From Suicoccus acidiformans (GTDB lineage Bacteria > Bacillota > Bacilli > Lactobacillales > Aerococcaceae): 64,000 bases of DNA. The stretch is taken from assembly GCF_003546865.1 (NCBI RefSeq), contig NZ_CP023434.1:1178001-1242000 (forward strand). The letters run 5' to 3'. The translations under genes and the position numbers were made by a program. The notes below the pieces were generated by a model. That model was not told the origin of the DNA. It saw nothing but the letters and a program-made list of their open reading frames with translations, and did not search any database. The stretch's first letter is position 1. Every line of letters begins with the position of its first letter. Shown piece by piece: positions 54,799-64,000 of the stretch.

Positions 54799-56430
54799 CT
54801 ACAGCAAGTCAATATCATCTTTCGTTTCCCGTTCCTTGCGCCTTAATCTTAAATTGACTAGTAGGAGAATACAGCCGATGATAATGATGCCTAAGCCTAA
54901 GTAAGTAAAAATACGTGTTTCCCCTGTATCTGGTAGTGAAATACTTCCTTTGCCCTGCCCTTTCGGCTGACTCGAATCACTCGAATCGCTTGCCATCGCA
55001 GCCAAAGTATCTTTATCCTTCGGTTTAGGTAGGTCTTTAATGTCCGTTCGTTCTTTCGGACGGTTTAATCGGTTTTTCAAGTAATCCAAGTGGCGAGCTT
55101 GAGGCTTGCTGATAAAGTCATCATCTTCTTCACCAAGGGATACCGCAATCTCGTCCAAGTCACCGCTTTCCCCTTTGGGACCAACTTCCTCTAGAGCTAA
55201 ATCAGCGTCGTCTGTTAAGCTGAAATCTTTACCGGACATATCCTCAGAGAAGCCACTGCCATAACTATTATTCACCCGCCACCTGCCATCCTCATTCAAG
55301 AAGACCAATTTCATTTGATAACGACGGTGGAGCTGTTGGACTTGTTGGATGGATGCGTCATCATTTAGCTGGTGTTCATTTAAGTAATTCACTAGGTGAT
55401 CTTGAATCTTCCCGAAACTGGCTGCATTAATTTCATAGAAATAAGCAAATTGCTTTTCCTTTACCTCAATTAATTGCAGGAAGGCGTCTTCCACTAATTC
55501 AATTTGGCGATTCCCTTGATATAATTTAGCGGCTCTTTGGGCTTGCTTTTCTACATCGGTTAAGGTCAGCTTTTCTTTGAAAGAGAGCTTTTCAATGGCT
55601 TCATCCGTCAAATAAGCCGATTCTCCTTCATAAGGAATCAGTTCCTCGTCCGCTGTTTGAGCGACAGCTCGCTGATAACTTGCGTAAATATCTTCAAAGC
55701 GTACTTGGCGATATGCTTGGGGGACGAGCTTGCTCAAATATTGATCGATTTGGACCAAGTAATTCTCCAATGGGAGCGTGTCTTGATCGATTAAAATTTG
55801 CTCAGCAGGAATATGTTCCACAGAGTACGGATAAAGCAAGCATTGATTATATTCACTGTCGAAAGGACTCGTCTCATCCAAAGGCTCACTCAATAAATTC
55901 TCGTATTCATAGACGGCCTGATCGTAATCTTTCTTGATGATGTCTCGTTCTGCTACCCGTTCATGGATTAATTGCTCAATCTGTTGCAAATAAGTTTGCC
56001 AGCTTTGGACTTGTTCATCTTGTTCAATCAGCTGGAGTTGCTCGTCCGGATGTAAATTGGGGAAATTCTCATCATTATGCCAATACCAATCATATAGTTC
56101 CTCCAAAAGTACATCCATTTGCGCTTGAGCTGATGCTAAGGAAGTTTCTCCTTCATTTTCTAATTGATAAATCTCGGCATTAAGTTCTTGGTAGGCTAAG
56201 TCTAGCGCTTCAAGACGTTCTTGAACTTCTTCCAAGGCTAGTTCTTTTTGAAGGGTTTGCTCAGTTTCGTGAGGGTTTTGCCCTGATAGCGTAATTAAGC
56301 AAGCGCCCCGCTCATTTTGCAAGTTCAAGTTCGCCACGCCCTGCTCCTCAGCAGCTTGGACATCGATCGGTTGTGATAGGCTTCCGGCAAGTAATAAAGG
56401 AATCAGACTAAGTTTTTGAAGTTTTTTCAT
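54799..56430 (-). CDS. LPDTG cell-wall-anchored protein
   Basis: 543 aa with a signal peptide (LSLIPLLLAGSLSQPIDVQA), a long acidic helical region (about 60-350) and a low-complexity linker. It ends SISLPDTGETR, a membrane helix and an RRKERE tail, which is the sortase substrate pattern. No known adhesin or enzyme domain is visible. The strongly acidic middle part suggests a surface spacer or coiled-coil protein. Monocistronic with an AAGGAGGAAAACC site. Intact. Confidence 0.85.
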   Translation of the reverse strand: MKKLQKLSLIPLLLAGSLSQPIDVQAAEEQGVANLNLQNERGACLITLSGQNPHETEQTLQKELALEEVQERLEALDLAYQELNAEIYQLENEGETSLASAQAQMDVLLEELYDWYWHNDENFPNLHPDEQLQLIEQDEQVQSWQTYLQQIEQLIHERVAERDIIKKDYDQAVYEYENLLSEPLDETSPFDSEYNQCLLYPYSVEHIPAEQILIDQDTLPLENYLVQIDQYLSKLVPQAYRQVRFEDIYASYQRAVAQTADEELIPYEGESAYLTDEAIEKLSFKEKLTLTDVEKQAQRAAKLYQGNRQIELVEDAFLQLIEVKEKQFAYFYEINAASFGKIQDHLVNYLNEHQLNDDASIQQVQQLHRRYQMKLVFLNEDGRWRVNNSYGSGFSEDMSGKDFSLTDDADLALEEVGPKGESGDLDEIAVSLGEEDDDFISKPQARHLDYLKNRLNRPKERTDIKDLPKPKDKDTLAAMASDSSDSSQPKGQGKGSISLPDTGETRIFTYLGLGIIIIGCILLLVNLRLRRKERETKDDIDLL

Positions 56431-56649
56431 GGTTTTCCTCCTTAAAAAAAGTGTCTACTTACATATACGCAAATTAAGGCAGAAAACCATGTATTAAAAT
56501 GAAAAATAGTGAAAATGTTTAAAGAAAGATTTCCTTAATGCTTTAATATCAGGTTATATTTTATGTTATTATAATATACTTGCAAGAAATATACTTATTG
56601 CATTTTTTATCAAAACACCCATTTCCCTAAAAATAGCACTTATCATCCC
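56431..56649. other. AT-rich intergenic region upstream of the LPDTG gene
   Basis: It should contain the promoter of the wall protein. No coding segment or RNA is recognisable. Confidence 0.4.
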
Positions 56650-56686
56650 AAAAAAGATAACCCCTAGCCGTTTTTTGCTAGGGGTC
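56650..56686 (-). terminator. Terminator of the capA-like gene
   Basis: CCCCTAGC and GCTAGGGG pair around CGTTTTTT. On the minus strand the stem is followed by TTATCTTTTTTGG. Confidence 0.85.
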
Positions 56687-56697
56687 AGATTCCTGCC

Positions 56698-57846
56698 TTA
56701 ATCTAAATATGGGACGACTTCTACGTTATCGGTATAAGTTGTCATACGCTCTGTCAGGACATCAAAGTAATAATCGGCATCCCAGAAACCATAATCGGCT
56801 GCTTCGGCAAGTGGCACAACAAGGTATTGGGCTGACTCGGGCAGACCTAAGTTATAGGTCGGCATGAAACGCATGCCTTCTAAGGTTACATCTTCCCCTT
56901 TAACGCGGAAAGTGTATTCGATAATCCCACCAAGTTTCGTATCTACTTCATACTGGCCTGAGAGGAAATTAGCATGGGAGTAAATTCCCCCTTGACTCTC
57001 ATTCGGTTGTGCGAAAGGTTGCAAGACGTGTGGATGGCCTCCGAGCACGAAATTTGCGCCGGCATCCCAAGCGAGTTGGAAGTTCTCCTCTTGCCATTCA
57101 TTCGGATAGTATTCATATTCTTGTCCCATATGGTAATTCACAATGGAAATATCAACCATCTCATTAATCCGTTCAATTTCAAGTGGAATTAACTCTTGAT
57201 CAATTTGCGTAAAGAGATACGGCTCGTCTTCAGGAATATAATTACCATTAGCGTCATTGGCATAAGATAAGAAGCCAACTTTTACATTGCCCACTTCAAT
57301 GATACGTGGCGTATTATAATCTTCCCAACTGTCATAACTTCCAAAATACATCATATCCCGTTCTTGCAGGGCATCGATAGAAGCATGGGCCCCTTCTGCC
57401 CCAAAGTCAAGGGTATGGTTGGTGGCGTTATTAACAATATCTACGCCGACATCTTGCAAGGCATCAATAATTTCTTCGGGTGCATTAAAGAAAGGATAGC
57501 TAGAGACACCTAATTGGTTCCCGGCTGCAATGACTTCCAAGTTTGCGGTAGTAATATCTGCTCCCCCAATGTATTTAGCAACCGGTGCAAACATTGACGA
57601 AAAGTCATAACCATCGCCTGTATAAGCGGCTTGATAGACGGTGTCATGAATTAAGATATCGCCGATGGAGCGAATGGTGACCGTTTGGTCTACCGCTGGA
57701 TCCGGTTCTTCGAAGCTTACGACTTCTTGGCTTTCACTGCTAGCAGAGCTCTCATCGACTGCGGTATTCTGCCCTTGGCAGGCAACAAAGAGTATACTCA
57801 ATAACAAAAGGAAGCTTATTTTAAAGTTTTGAGCAAATTTCTTCAT
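56698..57846 (-). CDS. CapA/PgsA-like metallophosphatase-fold lipoprotein
   Basis: 382 aa with a lipobox (LLLLSILFVACQGQ) and a Ser-rich linker. The CapA domain shows IRSIGDILIHDTVY, DITTANLEVIAAGN, NNATNHTLDFGAEG and NFVLGGHPHVLQPF, matching the metal-binding motifs of calcineurin-like CapA proteins. The role is probably in anchoring or modifying an extracellular polymer; poly-gamma-glutamate synthesis genes are not nearby. It begins 14 bases after pycA and is likely co-transcribed. Intact. Confidence 0.88.
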   Translation of the reverse strand: MKKFAQNFKISFLLLLSILFVACQGQNTAVDESSASSESQEVVSFEEPDPAVDQTVTIRSIGDILIHDTVYQAAYTGDGYDFSSMFAPVAKYIGGADITTANLEVIAAGNQLGVSSYPFFNAPEEIIDALQDVGVDIVNNATNHTLDFGAEGAHASIDALQERDMMYFGSYDSWEDYNTPRIIEVGNVKVGFLSYANDANGNYIPEDEPYLFTQIDQELIPLEIERINEMVDISIVNYHMGQEYEYYPNEWQEENFQLAWDAGANFVLGGHPHVLQPFAQPNESQGGIYSHANFLSGQYEVDTKLGGIIEYTFRVKGEDVTLEGMRFMPTYNLGLPESAQYLVVPLAEAADYGFWDADYYFDVLTERMTTYTDNVEVVPYLD

Positions 57847-57860
57847 GTCAATCTCCTACA

Positions 57861-60800
57861 TTATTCAAATTCGACCAAAAGGTCTCCTGCACTGATACTG
57901 TCTTTTTCTTGAACATGAATACGTTTAATGGTGCCAGCTTCAGGCGCCTTAATAGCAGTTTCCATCTTCATCGCTTCAGTGATTAAGAGTGTTTGGTTCT
58001 GTTGAACACTGTCGCCTTCTTTGACTTCAATCTTATACACCGTTCCTGGCATCGAAGCACCAATATGCTTCTCGTTCGCTTTATCAGCTTTCGGCTTAAC
58101 GGTTACACCTAAGTCAACGTTCAGATCCATAATTTCAACAGTTTCAGGTAAACCATTCAATTTAAAGTATACGGTTCGGTGGCCATCACTTTTAACCGGG
58201 CCGATACTTGTTAATTCAACGAGTAACGTCTTACCTGGTTCTAGTTCAACAACCAGTGGCTCGTTCACTTCTAAGCCGTAGAAGAAGGCTGGGGTTTCAA
58301 TAATACTCACATCACCGAAATCTTCTACAAAGCTTAAGTAATCCTTGAATACTTTAGGATACATGGCGTAACTTAAACGCGAGGTTTGATCAATGTCTTT
58401 ATAGATTAAATCACGGAATTCATCGTCTTTAGCTTCAAAGTCATAAGGTTCAATATGGTTACCTGGACGGTCAGTATAGTAAGCAAGATCCTTTAAGACC
58501 ACATCGCGTAACCGTTCATTCATACCACCAGCTGGCTGGCCAATATCACCTTTGAAGAAGGAAACGACTGAATCAGGGAAGCTAAGGTGTTGCCCTTCAG
58601 TATAAACACTTTCTTCATCTAAATCATTCTGAACCATAAACAGAGCCATATCCCCGACAACTTTCGAAGAAGGCGTTACCTTCACAATGTCACCAAAGAG
58701 CAAGTTTACCCGGTGGTACATATCCAACACTTCACTGTAGCGTTCACCTAAGCCTACAGACTGGGCTTGCATAGCCAAGTTACTGTACTGGCCGCCAGGC
58801 ATTTCATAGTCATAGACTTTAGTCCAAGTAGTTGTTAAATCACTTTCAAAAGGCTTGTAATAGCTGCGCGTGACTTTCCAATAGTTCTCCATGACGTCAT
58901 TTGCTTTCACATTCACGTTGACTTGGCGATCCGTTCCTTGACGGGCATAGAATAAAGCATTGCCATCAGGCTGGGCATTCTGACCGGATAAGGCAGCGTT
59001 GGCAGTATCCACAATATCCACGCCTGCATCAATGGCTCGTGAATAAGTTTGAATAGCATTGCTTGCGGTATCATGACTATGCAGATGAATCGGAATAGAG
59101 ACTTCATCTTTCAAGGCACTGATTAATTGGTGGGCTGCTTCTGGTTTTAAGATGCCTGACATATCTTTAATGCCTAGCAAATGAACCCCAAGACTCTCAA
59201 GCTCTCGGGCCATCTTGACGTAATAATCAAGGGTATACACTTTAGATCGTTCAGGATTCAATATATCCCCGGTATAGCAAATCGTTCCTTCAACAAGCTT
59301 GCCTGTTTCTAAGGCCGTGTCGATAGGTAATTTTAGCGATTCGATCCAGTTCAAGGAATCGAAGATGCGGAAGACGTCAATGCCTTCTTGGGCGCTAACC
59401 TTAATAAAGTTCTGGACAACATTATCAGCATAGTTCGTATAACCCACAGCATTGGAAGCACGTAAAAGCATTTGGAAAGGAATATCCGGGATTAACTTTC
59501 TCAACTCTTGTAAACGGTGCCAAGGACTTTCTCTGAGGAAATTATAAGCCACATCAAAGGTAGCTCCGCCCCACATCTCAAGGGAGAAGTAGTCCCGCAT
59601 GGTTTCATTTATAAATGGCGCAATGGTGGTCATATCAATCGTCCGCAAACGCGTCGTTAAGACGGATTGATGTGCATCCCGCATGGTTGTATCGGTAAGT
59701 AAGACATTCTGCTCACTAAGCACGGCCTTAACCACGGCGTCCGGCCCGTCTTGATCTAAGATATGTTTGAAAGTACGATCAATGTCTGTTTCATATTTAG
59801 CTGACCACGGATTCCCTTGTTTATTGCGAGATTCCCGGTGAATTCTTTGAGGACGTCCTGGTAAGGTTGGTACCTCACGCTTGGCAAATTGTGGTTGCTT
59901 GTCCTTATCGACCCCTGGGAAGCCATTAATCGTTACATTGGCTAAGTATTTGAGAACTTTATTCCCACGGTTTCTTGGTGGGAGGAAATCGAATAATTCC
60001 TGATTATCATCGATAAAAGTCGTCGAATAGTCACCAACAATGAAGGTTGGGTGTTGGATAATATTCTGTAAGAAGCGAATATTAGTCTTTAAACCAACGA
60101 TACTAATTTCATCCAGTGCCCGGCGCATCTTATCGATGGTACCATCTTTAGTGGTTGCGTAAGTTGAGATTTTCACCAATAAAGAGTCATAGTACGGGGT
60201 AATAACCGCTCCGCCATAAGCGTCCCCAGCATCGAGACGTACCCCAGCCCCGCCCGGAGAGTGGTAACCGATAATGGTTCCTGAATCTGGTGCGAAATTA
60301 TTCTGGGGATCTTCAGTCGTAATCCGACATTGGATGGCATAGCCATTAGTTGTGATTTCTTCCTGGCTATTGATACTAATAATTTCACCAAAAAGATTTT
60401 GCCCATCAGCGATTAACAGTTGGGCCTTAACTAAGTCTACCCCTGTGATTAATTCGGTAATGGTATGTTCTACTTGAATGCGGGGGTTAACTTCAATAAA
60501 GAAGAATTCATCGCCTGAGACTAAGAATTCGACCGTTCCAGCGTTAACATATTCAGCATACTCCATTAATTGAATCGCAGCGCCAGCTAATTGTTGGCGC
60601 ATATCATCGCTTAAACTAAAGGATGGGGCTACTTCAACGACTTTCTGATGGCGTCTTTGAATCGAGCAATCCCGTTCATAAAGGTGAATAATATTGCCAT
60701 GGGTATCACCTAGAATTTGCACCTCAATGTGTTTCGGATTGGTAATATAGCGTTCAATATATAATTCGTCATTACCGAAACTGGTTAAAGCTTCTGAGCG

Positions 60801-61367
60801 CGCACGTTCGTATGCTTCGGGAACATCCTCACTTGCTTGAACAATCCGCATACCCTTTCCGCCCCCACCACTTACAGCTTTAATAATGAGGGGATAGCCA
60901 TGTTCTTCACCAAAGGCAAGAACTTCATCCAGACTGGAAATTTTGCCTTCTGAACCAGGCACTACTCGTAGGCCGGCAGCTAATGCGGTCTCACGGGCGC
61001 GGGTTTTGTTGCCAAACATATCCAAGTGCTTTAATTCAGGTCCAACAAAGATGATGCCCTCTTCTTGACAGCGACGGGCAAAGGTTTCGTTCTCACTTAA
61101 GAAGCCGTAGCCTGGGTGAATTGCATCCACATGCTTGGCTTTGGCTAAGCTAATAATACCTTCAATATCTAAATAGGCATCGGTTGGTGATAAACTTTCC
61201 CCGATTAAATAGGACTCATCAGCCTTTTGGCGATGCAAGGAACCTACATCTTCCTTAGAATAAATCGCAACTGTTTGGATGCCTACTTCTTGACACGCAC
61301 GAATGATGCGGATCGCAATTTCCCCACGGTTTGCAATTAACACTTTATTAATACGATTCATTGACAT
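57861..61367 (-). CDS. pycA: Pyruvate carboxylase
   Basis: 1168 aa, the usual single-chain length. Domains in order: biotin carboxylase with ATP-grasp (KAVSGGGGKGMRIV near residue 160; EVNPRIQVEHTITE), carboxyltransferase TIM barrel (LLTDTTMRDAHQS near 555; metal ligands in HLHSHDTASNA) and biotin carrier (ITEAMKMETAI near 1130, biotinyl Lys). It forms oxaloacetate from pyruvate for aspartate and glutamate families. GGAGGT stands 6 bases before the ATG. Intact. Confidence 0.96.
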   Translation of the reverse strand: MSMNRINKVLIANRGEIAIRIIRACQEVGIQTVAIYSKEDVGSLHRQKADESYLIGESLSPTDAYLDIEGIISLAKAKHVDAIHPGYGFLSENETFARRCQEEGIIFVGPELKHLDMFGNKTRARETALAAGLRVVPGSEGKISSLDEVLAFGEEHGYPLIIKAVSGGGGKGMRIVQASEDVPEAYERARSEALTSFGNDELYIERYITNPKHIEVQILGDTHGNIIHLYERDCSIQRRHQKVVEVAPSFSLSDDMRQQLAGAAIQLMEYAEYVNAGTVEFLVSGDEFFFIEVNPRIQVEHTITELITGVDLVKAQLLIADGQNLFGEIISINSQEEITTNGYAIQCRITTEDPQNNFAPDSGTIIGYHSPGGAGVRLDAGDAYGGAVITPYYDSLLVKISTYATTKDGTIDKMRRALDEISIVGLKTNIRFLQNIIQHPTFIVGDYSTTFIDDNQELFDFLPPRNRGNKVLKYLANVTINGFPGVDKDKQPQFAKREVPTLPGRPQRIHRESRNKQGNPWSAKYETDIDRTFKHILDQDGPDAVVKAVLSEQNVLLTDTTMRDAHQSVLTTRLRTIDMTTIAPFINETMRDYFSLEMWGGATFDVAYNFLRESPWHRLQELRKLIPDIPFQMLLRASNAVGYTNYADNVVQNFIKVSAQEGIDVFRIFDSLNWIESLKLPIDTALETGKLVEGTICYTGDILNPERSKVYTLDYYVKMARELESLGVHLLGIKDMSGILKPEAAHQLISALKDEVSIPIHLHSHDTASNAIQTYSRAIDAGVDIVDTANAALSGQNAQPDGNALFYARQGTDRQVNVNVKANDVMENYWKVTRSYYKPFESDLTTTWTKVYDYEMPGGQYSNLAMQAQSVGLGERYSEVLDMYHRVNLLFGDIVKVTPSSKVVGDMALFMVQNDLDEESVYTEGQHLSFPDSVVSFFKGDIGQPAGGMNERLRDVVLKDLAYYTDRPGNHIEPYDFEAKDDEFRDLIYKDIDQTSRLSYAMYPKVFKDYLSFVEDFGDVSIIETPAFFYGLEVNEPLVVELEPGKTLLVELTSIGPVKSDGHRTVYFKLNGLPETVEIMDLNVDLGVTVKPKADKANEKHIGASMPGTVYKIEVKEGDSVQQNQTLLITEAMKMETAIKAPEAGTIKRIHVQEKDSISAGDLLVEFE

Positions 61368-61384
61368 TTACTTACCTCCCAATA

Positions 61385-62002
61385 TTACTGCCATAAATTA
61401 AGCGAAGCGGCTTCAGCCTCTTCCTGGGCTGATCTCAATAGTTCTTCATAGGAATTATTCGGCGGATTGAAATAGCGAACTGTGCCAAGACCTTCTTGAA
61501 GCAACTTTTCACTGATTAATACATCATCAGCGTAAACATAGGCTAAGAGTCGGTGATAATCATCGGTAGCTGGACCAATATCCAGTTCAACATACACCTG
61601 CTCGGCCTCCTCCAATAATTGCTGATTACGCTTTAAAGCTGCCTCAGCATACGGCTCTGGCCCTTCTGCTTGATTATAGTTCATTTCTGGCGTGTCAATC
61701 ATTAAATAACGTACCCGAATATCATCGTCTCCGAGCTTGACGGTAATCGTGTCACCGTCTTGGGCACGAACAAAGTCAACAGGTATACGTTTCAATTCAG
61801 GTAGAACGTCATAATTACTGCCATCGAAGGCTTGAATAATTTCAGTCATTTCAGGATCGCTAACCTGGTCCTTGGTATAATCAAAATCCAATAATTCAGG
61901 CGAGAAGACCGCTATAAGTATTACAATAAGTATAGATAGCATTAACGACGATTTGGATTCTTGCTTACGTGTTCCTTCTTGCTTTGAGGAATGCTGACTC
62001 AC
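61385..62002 (-). CDS. Membrane-anchored thermonuclease (SNase family)
   Basis: 205 aa with an N-terminal hydrophobic anchor (SLMLSILIVILIAVFSPELL) and an SNc domain. Catalytic residues are visible: Arg and Asp in RVRYLMIDTPE, Glu in EGPEPYAEAA, Arg in DDYHRLLAYVY, and the DGDTITV loop. It cleaves DNA and RNA outside the membrane with Ca2+. It starts upstream of pycA in the same direction, with a 17-base gap, so it probably heads the SNase-pycA-capA transcript. Intact. Confidence 0.9.
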   Translation of the reverse strand: MSQHSSKQEGTRKQESKSSLMLSILIVILIAVFSPELLDFDYTKDQVSDPEMTEIIQAFDGSNYDVLPELKRIPVDFVRAQDGDTITVKLGDDDIRVRYLMIDTPEMNYNQAEGPEPYAEAALKRNQQLLEEAEQVYVELDIGPATDDYHRLLAYVYADDVLISEKLLQEGLGTVRYFNPPNNSYEELLRSAQEEAEAASLNLWQ

Positions 62003-62162
62003 TTAAACACCTACTTTTTTCTAATTTATTTTTCATTTCGCTAAGCTTACTACAGTATAGCATATTTTAAAAGAGAATCTTCTCAAAATATACAAAAAAT
62101 CTCCCGATTTGAGCCGACCCCCAAAAGTTAGACCAAAAAATCTAACTTTTGGGGGTATTTTT

Positions 62163-62711
62163 ATGACCAAGTATAGTTTAGAAACGAAACTTCAAATTGA
62201 TACTGACTACGAAGCTGGAAAAGGCGGATTTAGGACTTTAGCGAAAAAATATCAAATCGCTCAGTCAATAGTGAAACGATGGATCCATAATTATCAAGAT
62301 TTCGGCTTAGAAGGCCTTCAAGTTAAGTCAACAAGACAGTCTTATCCTTTAGAAACCAAGCTATATGCGATAGAATTGTACTTAACTACAGAGTTAAGCT
62401 ATCGCGAAGTCGGTGTCCAATTAGGGATCAATAATCCAAGCTTAATCGCAAATTGGATGCGAGCCTTTAAGGAAGACGGTATTGATGGCTTATCTAGACC
62501 AATAGGGAGGCCAACTACCATGTCTAATTCACAGAAAAAGAATCCACAAAATCCCAAAAAGACGCCTTTACCGAGTGATCCAGATGCCTTAAAGGAAATC
62601 ATTAAAGAACAAGAAGAACGCATTCAAATGCTAGATATTGAGAATAAATTTTTAAAGGAATTGAGGAGGTTGCGGGAAGCAGACAAGCGGCAACACGACA
62701 ACAAGAAGTGA
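62163..62711 (+). CDS. IS3-family OrfA
   Basis: 182 aa from ATG 62163 (MTKYSLETKLQIDTDYEAGK), with GGGGGTATTTTT before it. Two helix-turn-helix segments are visible (GFRTLAKKYQIAQSIVKRWI and LSYREVGVQLGINNPSLIAN), then a coiled coil (IKEQEERIQMLDIENKFLKE). It binds the IS ends and is normally also made as an OrfAB fusion by -1 frameshifting. Confidence 0.9.
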   Translation: MTKYSLETKLQIDTDYEAGKGGFRTLAKKYQIAQSIVKRWIHNYQDFGLEGLQVKSTRQSYPLETKLYAIELYLTTELSYREVGVQLGINNPSLIANWMRAFKEDGIDGLSRPIGRPTTMSNSQKKNPQNPKKTPLPSDPDALKEIIKEQEERIQMLDIENKFLKELRRLREADKRQHDNKK

Positions 62712-63601
62712 TGGCCATCCGTAATCTCCATGAGTCTACAGAGTATTCTTTGACGCTGATACTGAAGACTTTAGATTTTCCTAAGGCAACCTATTATTAT
62801 CAATTAGAGTGTTTGAATAGACCCAATAAAGACGAAGCATTAAAAGAAGAAATTCTTGATATTCGTCAAGCACATGAAAACTACGGTTATCGCCGTGTTC
62901 ATGCGGAGTTACGTCGTCGTGGTTATACCGTCAATAAGAAAAAAGTTCAACGATTGATGAAAGAAATGAATCTACAAGTGACCTCATTTACTCGAAAATC
63001 ACGGAAATACAACTCCTATCAAGGTGATATTGGTGAGAAAGCACCTAACCGCTTAAATCGTAGATTTACAAGTTCTATTCCACACCAAAAAATTGTGACG
63101 GATACAACGGAGTTCCATTATTATGAAGCTGATGATTCAGGACAGTATCAATTGAAAAAGTTGTATTTAGATCCCTTTATTGACTTGTTTAATCTGGAAG
63201 TCATTAGCTATAAAATCTCAAAACAACCTAATAAGGAAAGTATGATGGAAGCCTTCGAAGAAGCCGTTGAAGCTACAAAAGATTGCCAATTTAGACGAAC
63301 CTTTCATTCGGACCAAGGCTGGGCTTATCAAATGAACGACTATCAACAATTATTGAAAGATCATCAGATTTTCCAGAGTATGTCCCGAAAGGGAAATTGT
63401 TTAGATAATGCGCCGATGGAGAACTTCTTCGGCATCATGAAACAAGAAATGTTTTATGGGAAAGTTTATCGTAGCCGTAGGGAACTGGAACAAGCTATCC
63501 ACGACTATATTCGTTACTACAATGACGATAGGATTAAAGAGAAATTAGGCTATTTAAGTCCTGTTGAATACAGACAACAACAATTACTTTTAAGTGCCTA
63601 A
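62708..63601 (+). CDS. IS3-family OrfB, DDE transposase
   Basis: 297 aa with an HTH_21 segment (YGYRRVHAELRRRGYTVNKK) and an rve integrase core. Catalytic residues are in VTDTTEFHY (D), FHSDQGWAYQ (D) and NAPMENFFGIMKQE (E), the DD35E arrangement. It overlaps the orfA end by 4 bases (GTGATG). Intact, so the element may be active. Confidence 0.92.
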   Translation: MMAIRNLHESTEYSLTLILKTLDFPKATYYYQLECLNRPNKDEALKEEILDIRQAHENYGYRRVHAELRRRGYTVNKKKVQRLMKEMNLQVTSFTRKSRKYNSYQGDIGEKAPNRLNRRFTSSIPHQKIVTDTTEFHYYEADDSGQYQLKKLYLDPFIDLFNLEVISYKISKQPNKESMMEAFEEAVEATKDCQFRRTFHSDQGWAYQMNDYQQLLKDHQIFQSMSRKGNCLDNAPMENFFGIMKQEMFYGKVYRSRRELEQAIHDYIRYYNDDRIKEKLGYLSPVEYRQQQLLLSA

Positions 63602-63887
63602 ACATGTCGCAAATCACCTAACCTCAATGGTTTCACAAACCATCCAGACTTATCAAGAGCCGCTTCGCTCTTCCTCTTGACAAGCTTGGATGTCTGATGA
63701 GATGTTTTGGTTAGGTCAATTAGCAGCTTCTCTGTTCTTGCGAAATCGGTCACCTTGAAGCAACTTAAGTTTTATATCTTTATTGAATCTTTCAGAAACA
63801 CAAAAAAGAGCTACCCATTATTGGGGTAACTCTTCATAAAATCTAGTCTAACTTTTTGGGGTCACTATAATTTAGGGAGATTTTTAT

Positions 63888-64000
63888 TAGAATTCTATAT
63901 TTTCAACCGGGTCTTCCGGCAATTCACGCATTTCAATTTGTAAGCCTTCTTCTTGCCAGGCTTTTAAACCTGCCAGCTCTTCGTCGGTCACATAAATAGC
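63888..64000 (-). CDS. C-terminal part of an unidentified protein (cut by window edge)
   Basis: The minus strand encodes AIYVTDEELAGLKAWQEEGL, then QIEMRELPEDPVENIEF and a stop. The short beta-alpha-beta ending with a V.VE.R.VP-like strand resembles the C-terminus of mannose-family PTS EIIB subunits. The similarity is too short to be sure. Its terminator arm follows the stop directly. Confidence 0.35.

Larger units (their letters stand above)
62110..63865 (+). mobile_element. IS3-family (IS150 group) insertion sequence, complete
   Basis: The terminal inverted repeats are GACCCCCAAAAGTTAGAC on the left and GTCTAACTTTTTGGGGTC on the right. It encodes OrfA and OrfB in overlapping frames. The ends are approximate; no clear target duplication was identified. 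After orfB a GC-richer segment (63640-63700) contains inverted repeats, and a hairpin with AGAGCTACCC/GGGGTAACTCT lies near 63808-63834. Confidence 0.85.
62094..63886. terminator. Intrinsic terminator split by the IS3 element
   Basis: AAAAAATCTCCC (62094-62105) and GGGAGATTTTT (63876-63886) are complementary arms that flank the IS3-family element. Without the IS they would form a terminator hairpin with A and T flanks. The minus-strand gene ending at 63888 would use it. Confidence 0.6.

Noticed and set aside
1..64000. tRNA or rRNA genes
   Set aside because: No cloverleaf with a TTCGANTC-type arm or rRNA sequence was recognised by eye; a tRNAscan run would be decisive.

Overview
The window looks like the chromosome of a low-GC Gram-positive coccus of the Lactobacillales. 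An Aerococcaceae or Carnobacteriaceae-like genome is my guess, not proven. Supporting signs are strong Shine-Dalgarno sites, LPXTG wall anchors, a PTS EIICBA glucose permease, a fused AdhE, a T-box leader and a RepA_N plasmid replicon. It splits into an accessory half (1 to about 38.6 kb) and an ordinary housekeeping half (about 38.7 to 64 kb).

Accessory half. Bases 1-10.3 kb are a graveyard of mobile DNA: a frameshifted XRE regulator, a MobC relic, three broken Rpn-family (PD-(D/E)XK) genes, a resolvase with a res-like site, an ABC-ATPase relic fused to the 3' part of a BREX pglZ gene, an IS3 stub, a response-regulator relic and a serine-recombinase relic. Intact genes here are a GNAT acetyltransferase and an XRE/CPBP-protease membrane operon. 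From 10.1 to 38.5 kb lies the body of a conjugative plasmid-like element. It has a MobP2-type relaxase, a Toprim/DUF3991 protein, an element-borne radC, small acidic ORFs, an Rpn gene, a PrgB-like aggregation adhesin (broken), a PrgA-like surface-exclusion protein (intact, LPETG), two adjacent RepA_N-type proteins with iteron-like repeats inside repA, and parB/parA. Tn554 (about 6.69 kb, with erm(A), ant(9)-Ia and tnpABC) sits inside that radC. Two near-identical IS21-family copies (2478 bp, each with its own 5-bp target duplication) lie near the ends of the element.

The most unusual signal is a 105-107 bp hairpin present three times (696-800, 16805-16911, 26215-26321). Each copy lies about 45-60 bp upstream of a small ORF or radC. 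Arm sequences differ between copies but stay complementary, and a mismatch near the stem base is conserved. This resembles the single-stranded-DNA promoters that drive leading-region genes of conjugative plasmids, and the small acidic ORFs downstream are candidate anti-defence proteins. This is inference.

Housekeeping half. Genes are a beta-helix surface-type protein, a CorA-family transporter, a secreted nuclease, ptsG, folD, a DUF1846 protein, adhE, a LysM amidase gene broken by four lesions, a YjdM protein, an amino-acid ABC permease behind a T-box leader, a thioredoxin-like protein, an LPDTG wall protein, a CapA-like lipoprotein, pyruvate carboxylase, an anchored thermonuclease and a complete IS3-family element lying in a terminator loop. 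Together they suggest fermentative metabolism (PTS glucose uptake, ethanol formation by AdhE, anaplerosis by Pyc) and active cell-wall remodelling. The number of pseudogenes in both halves is high.
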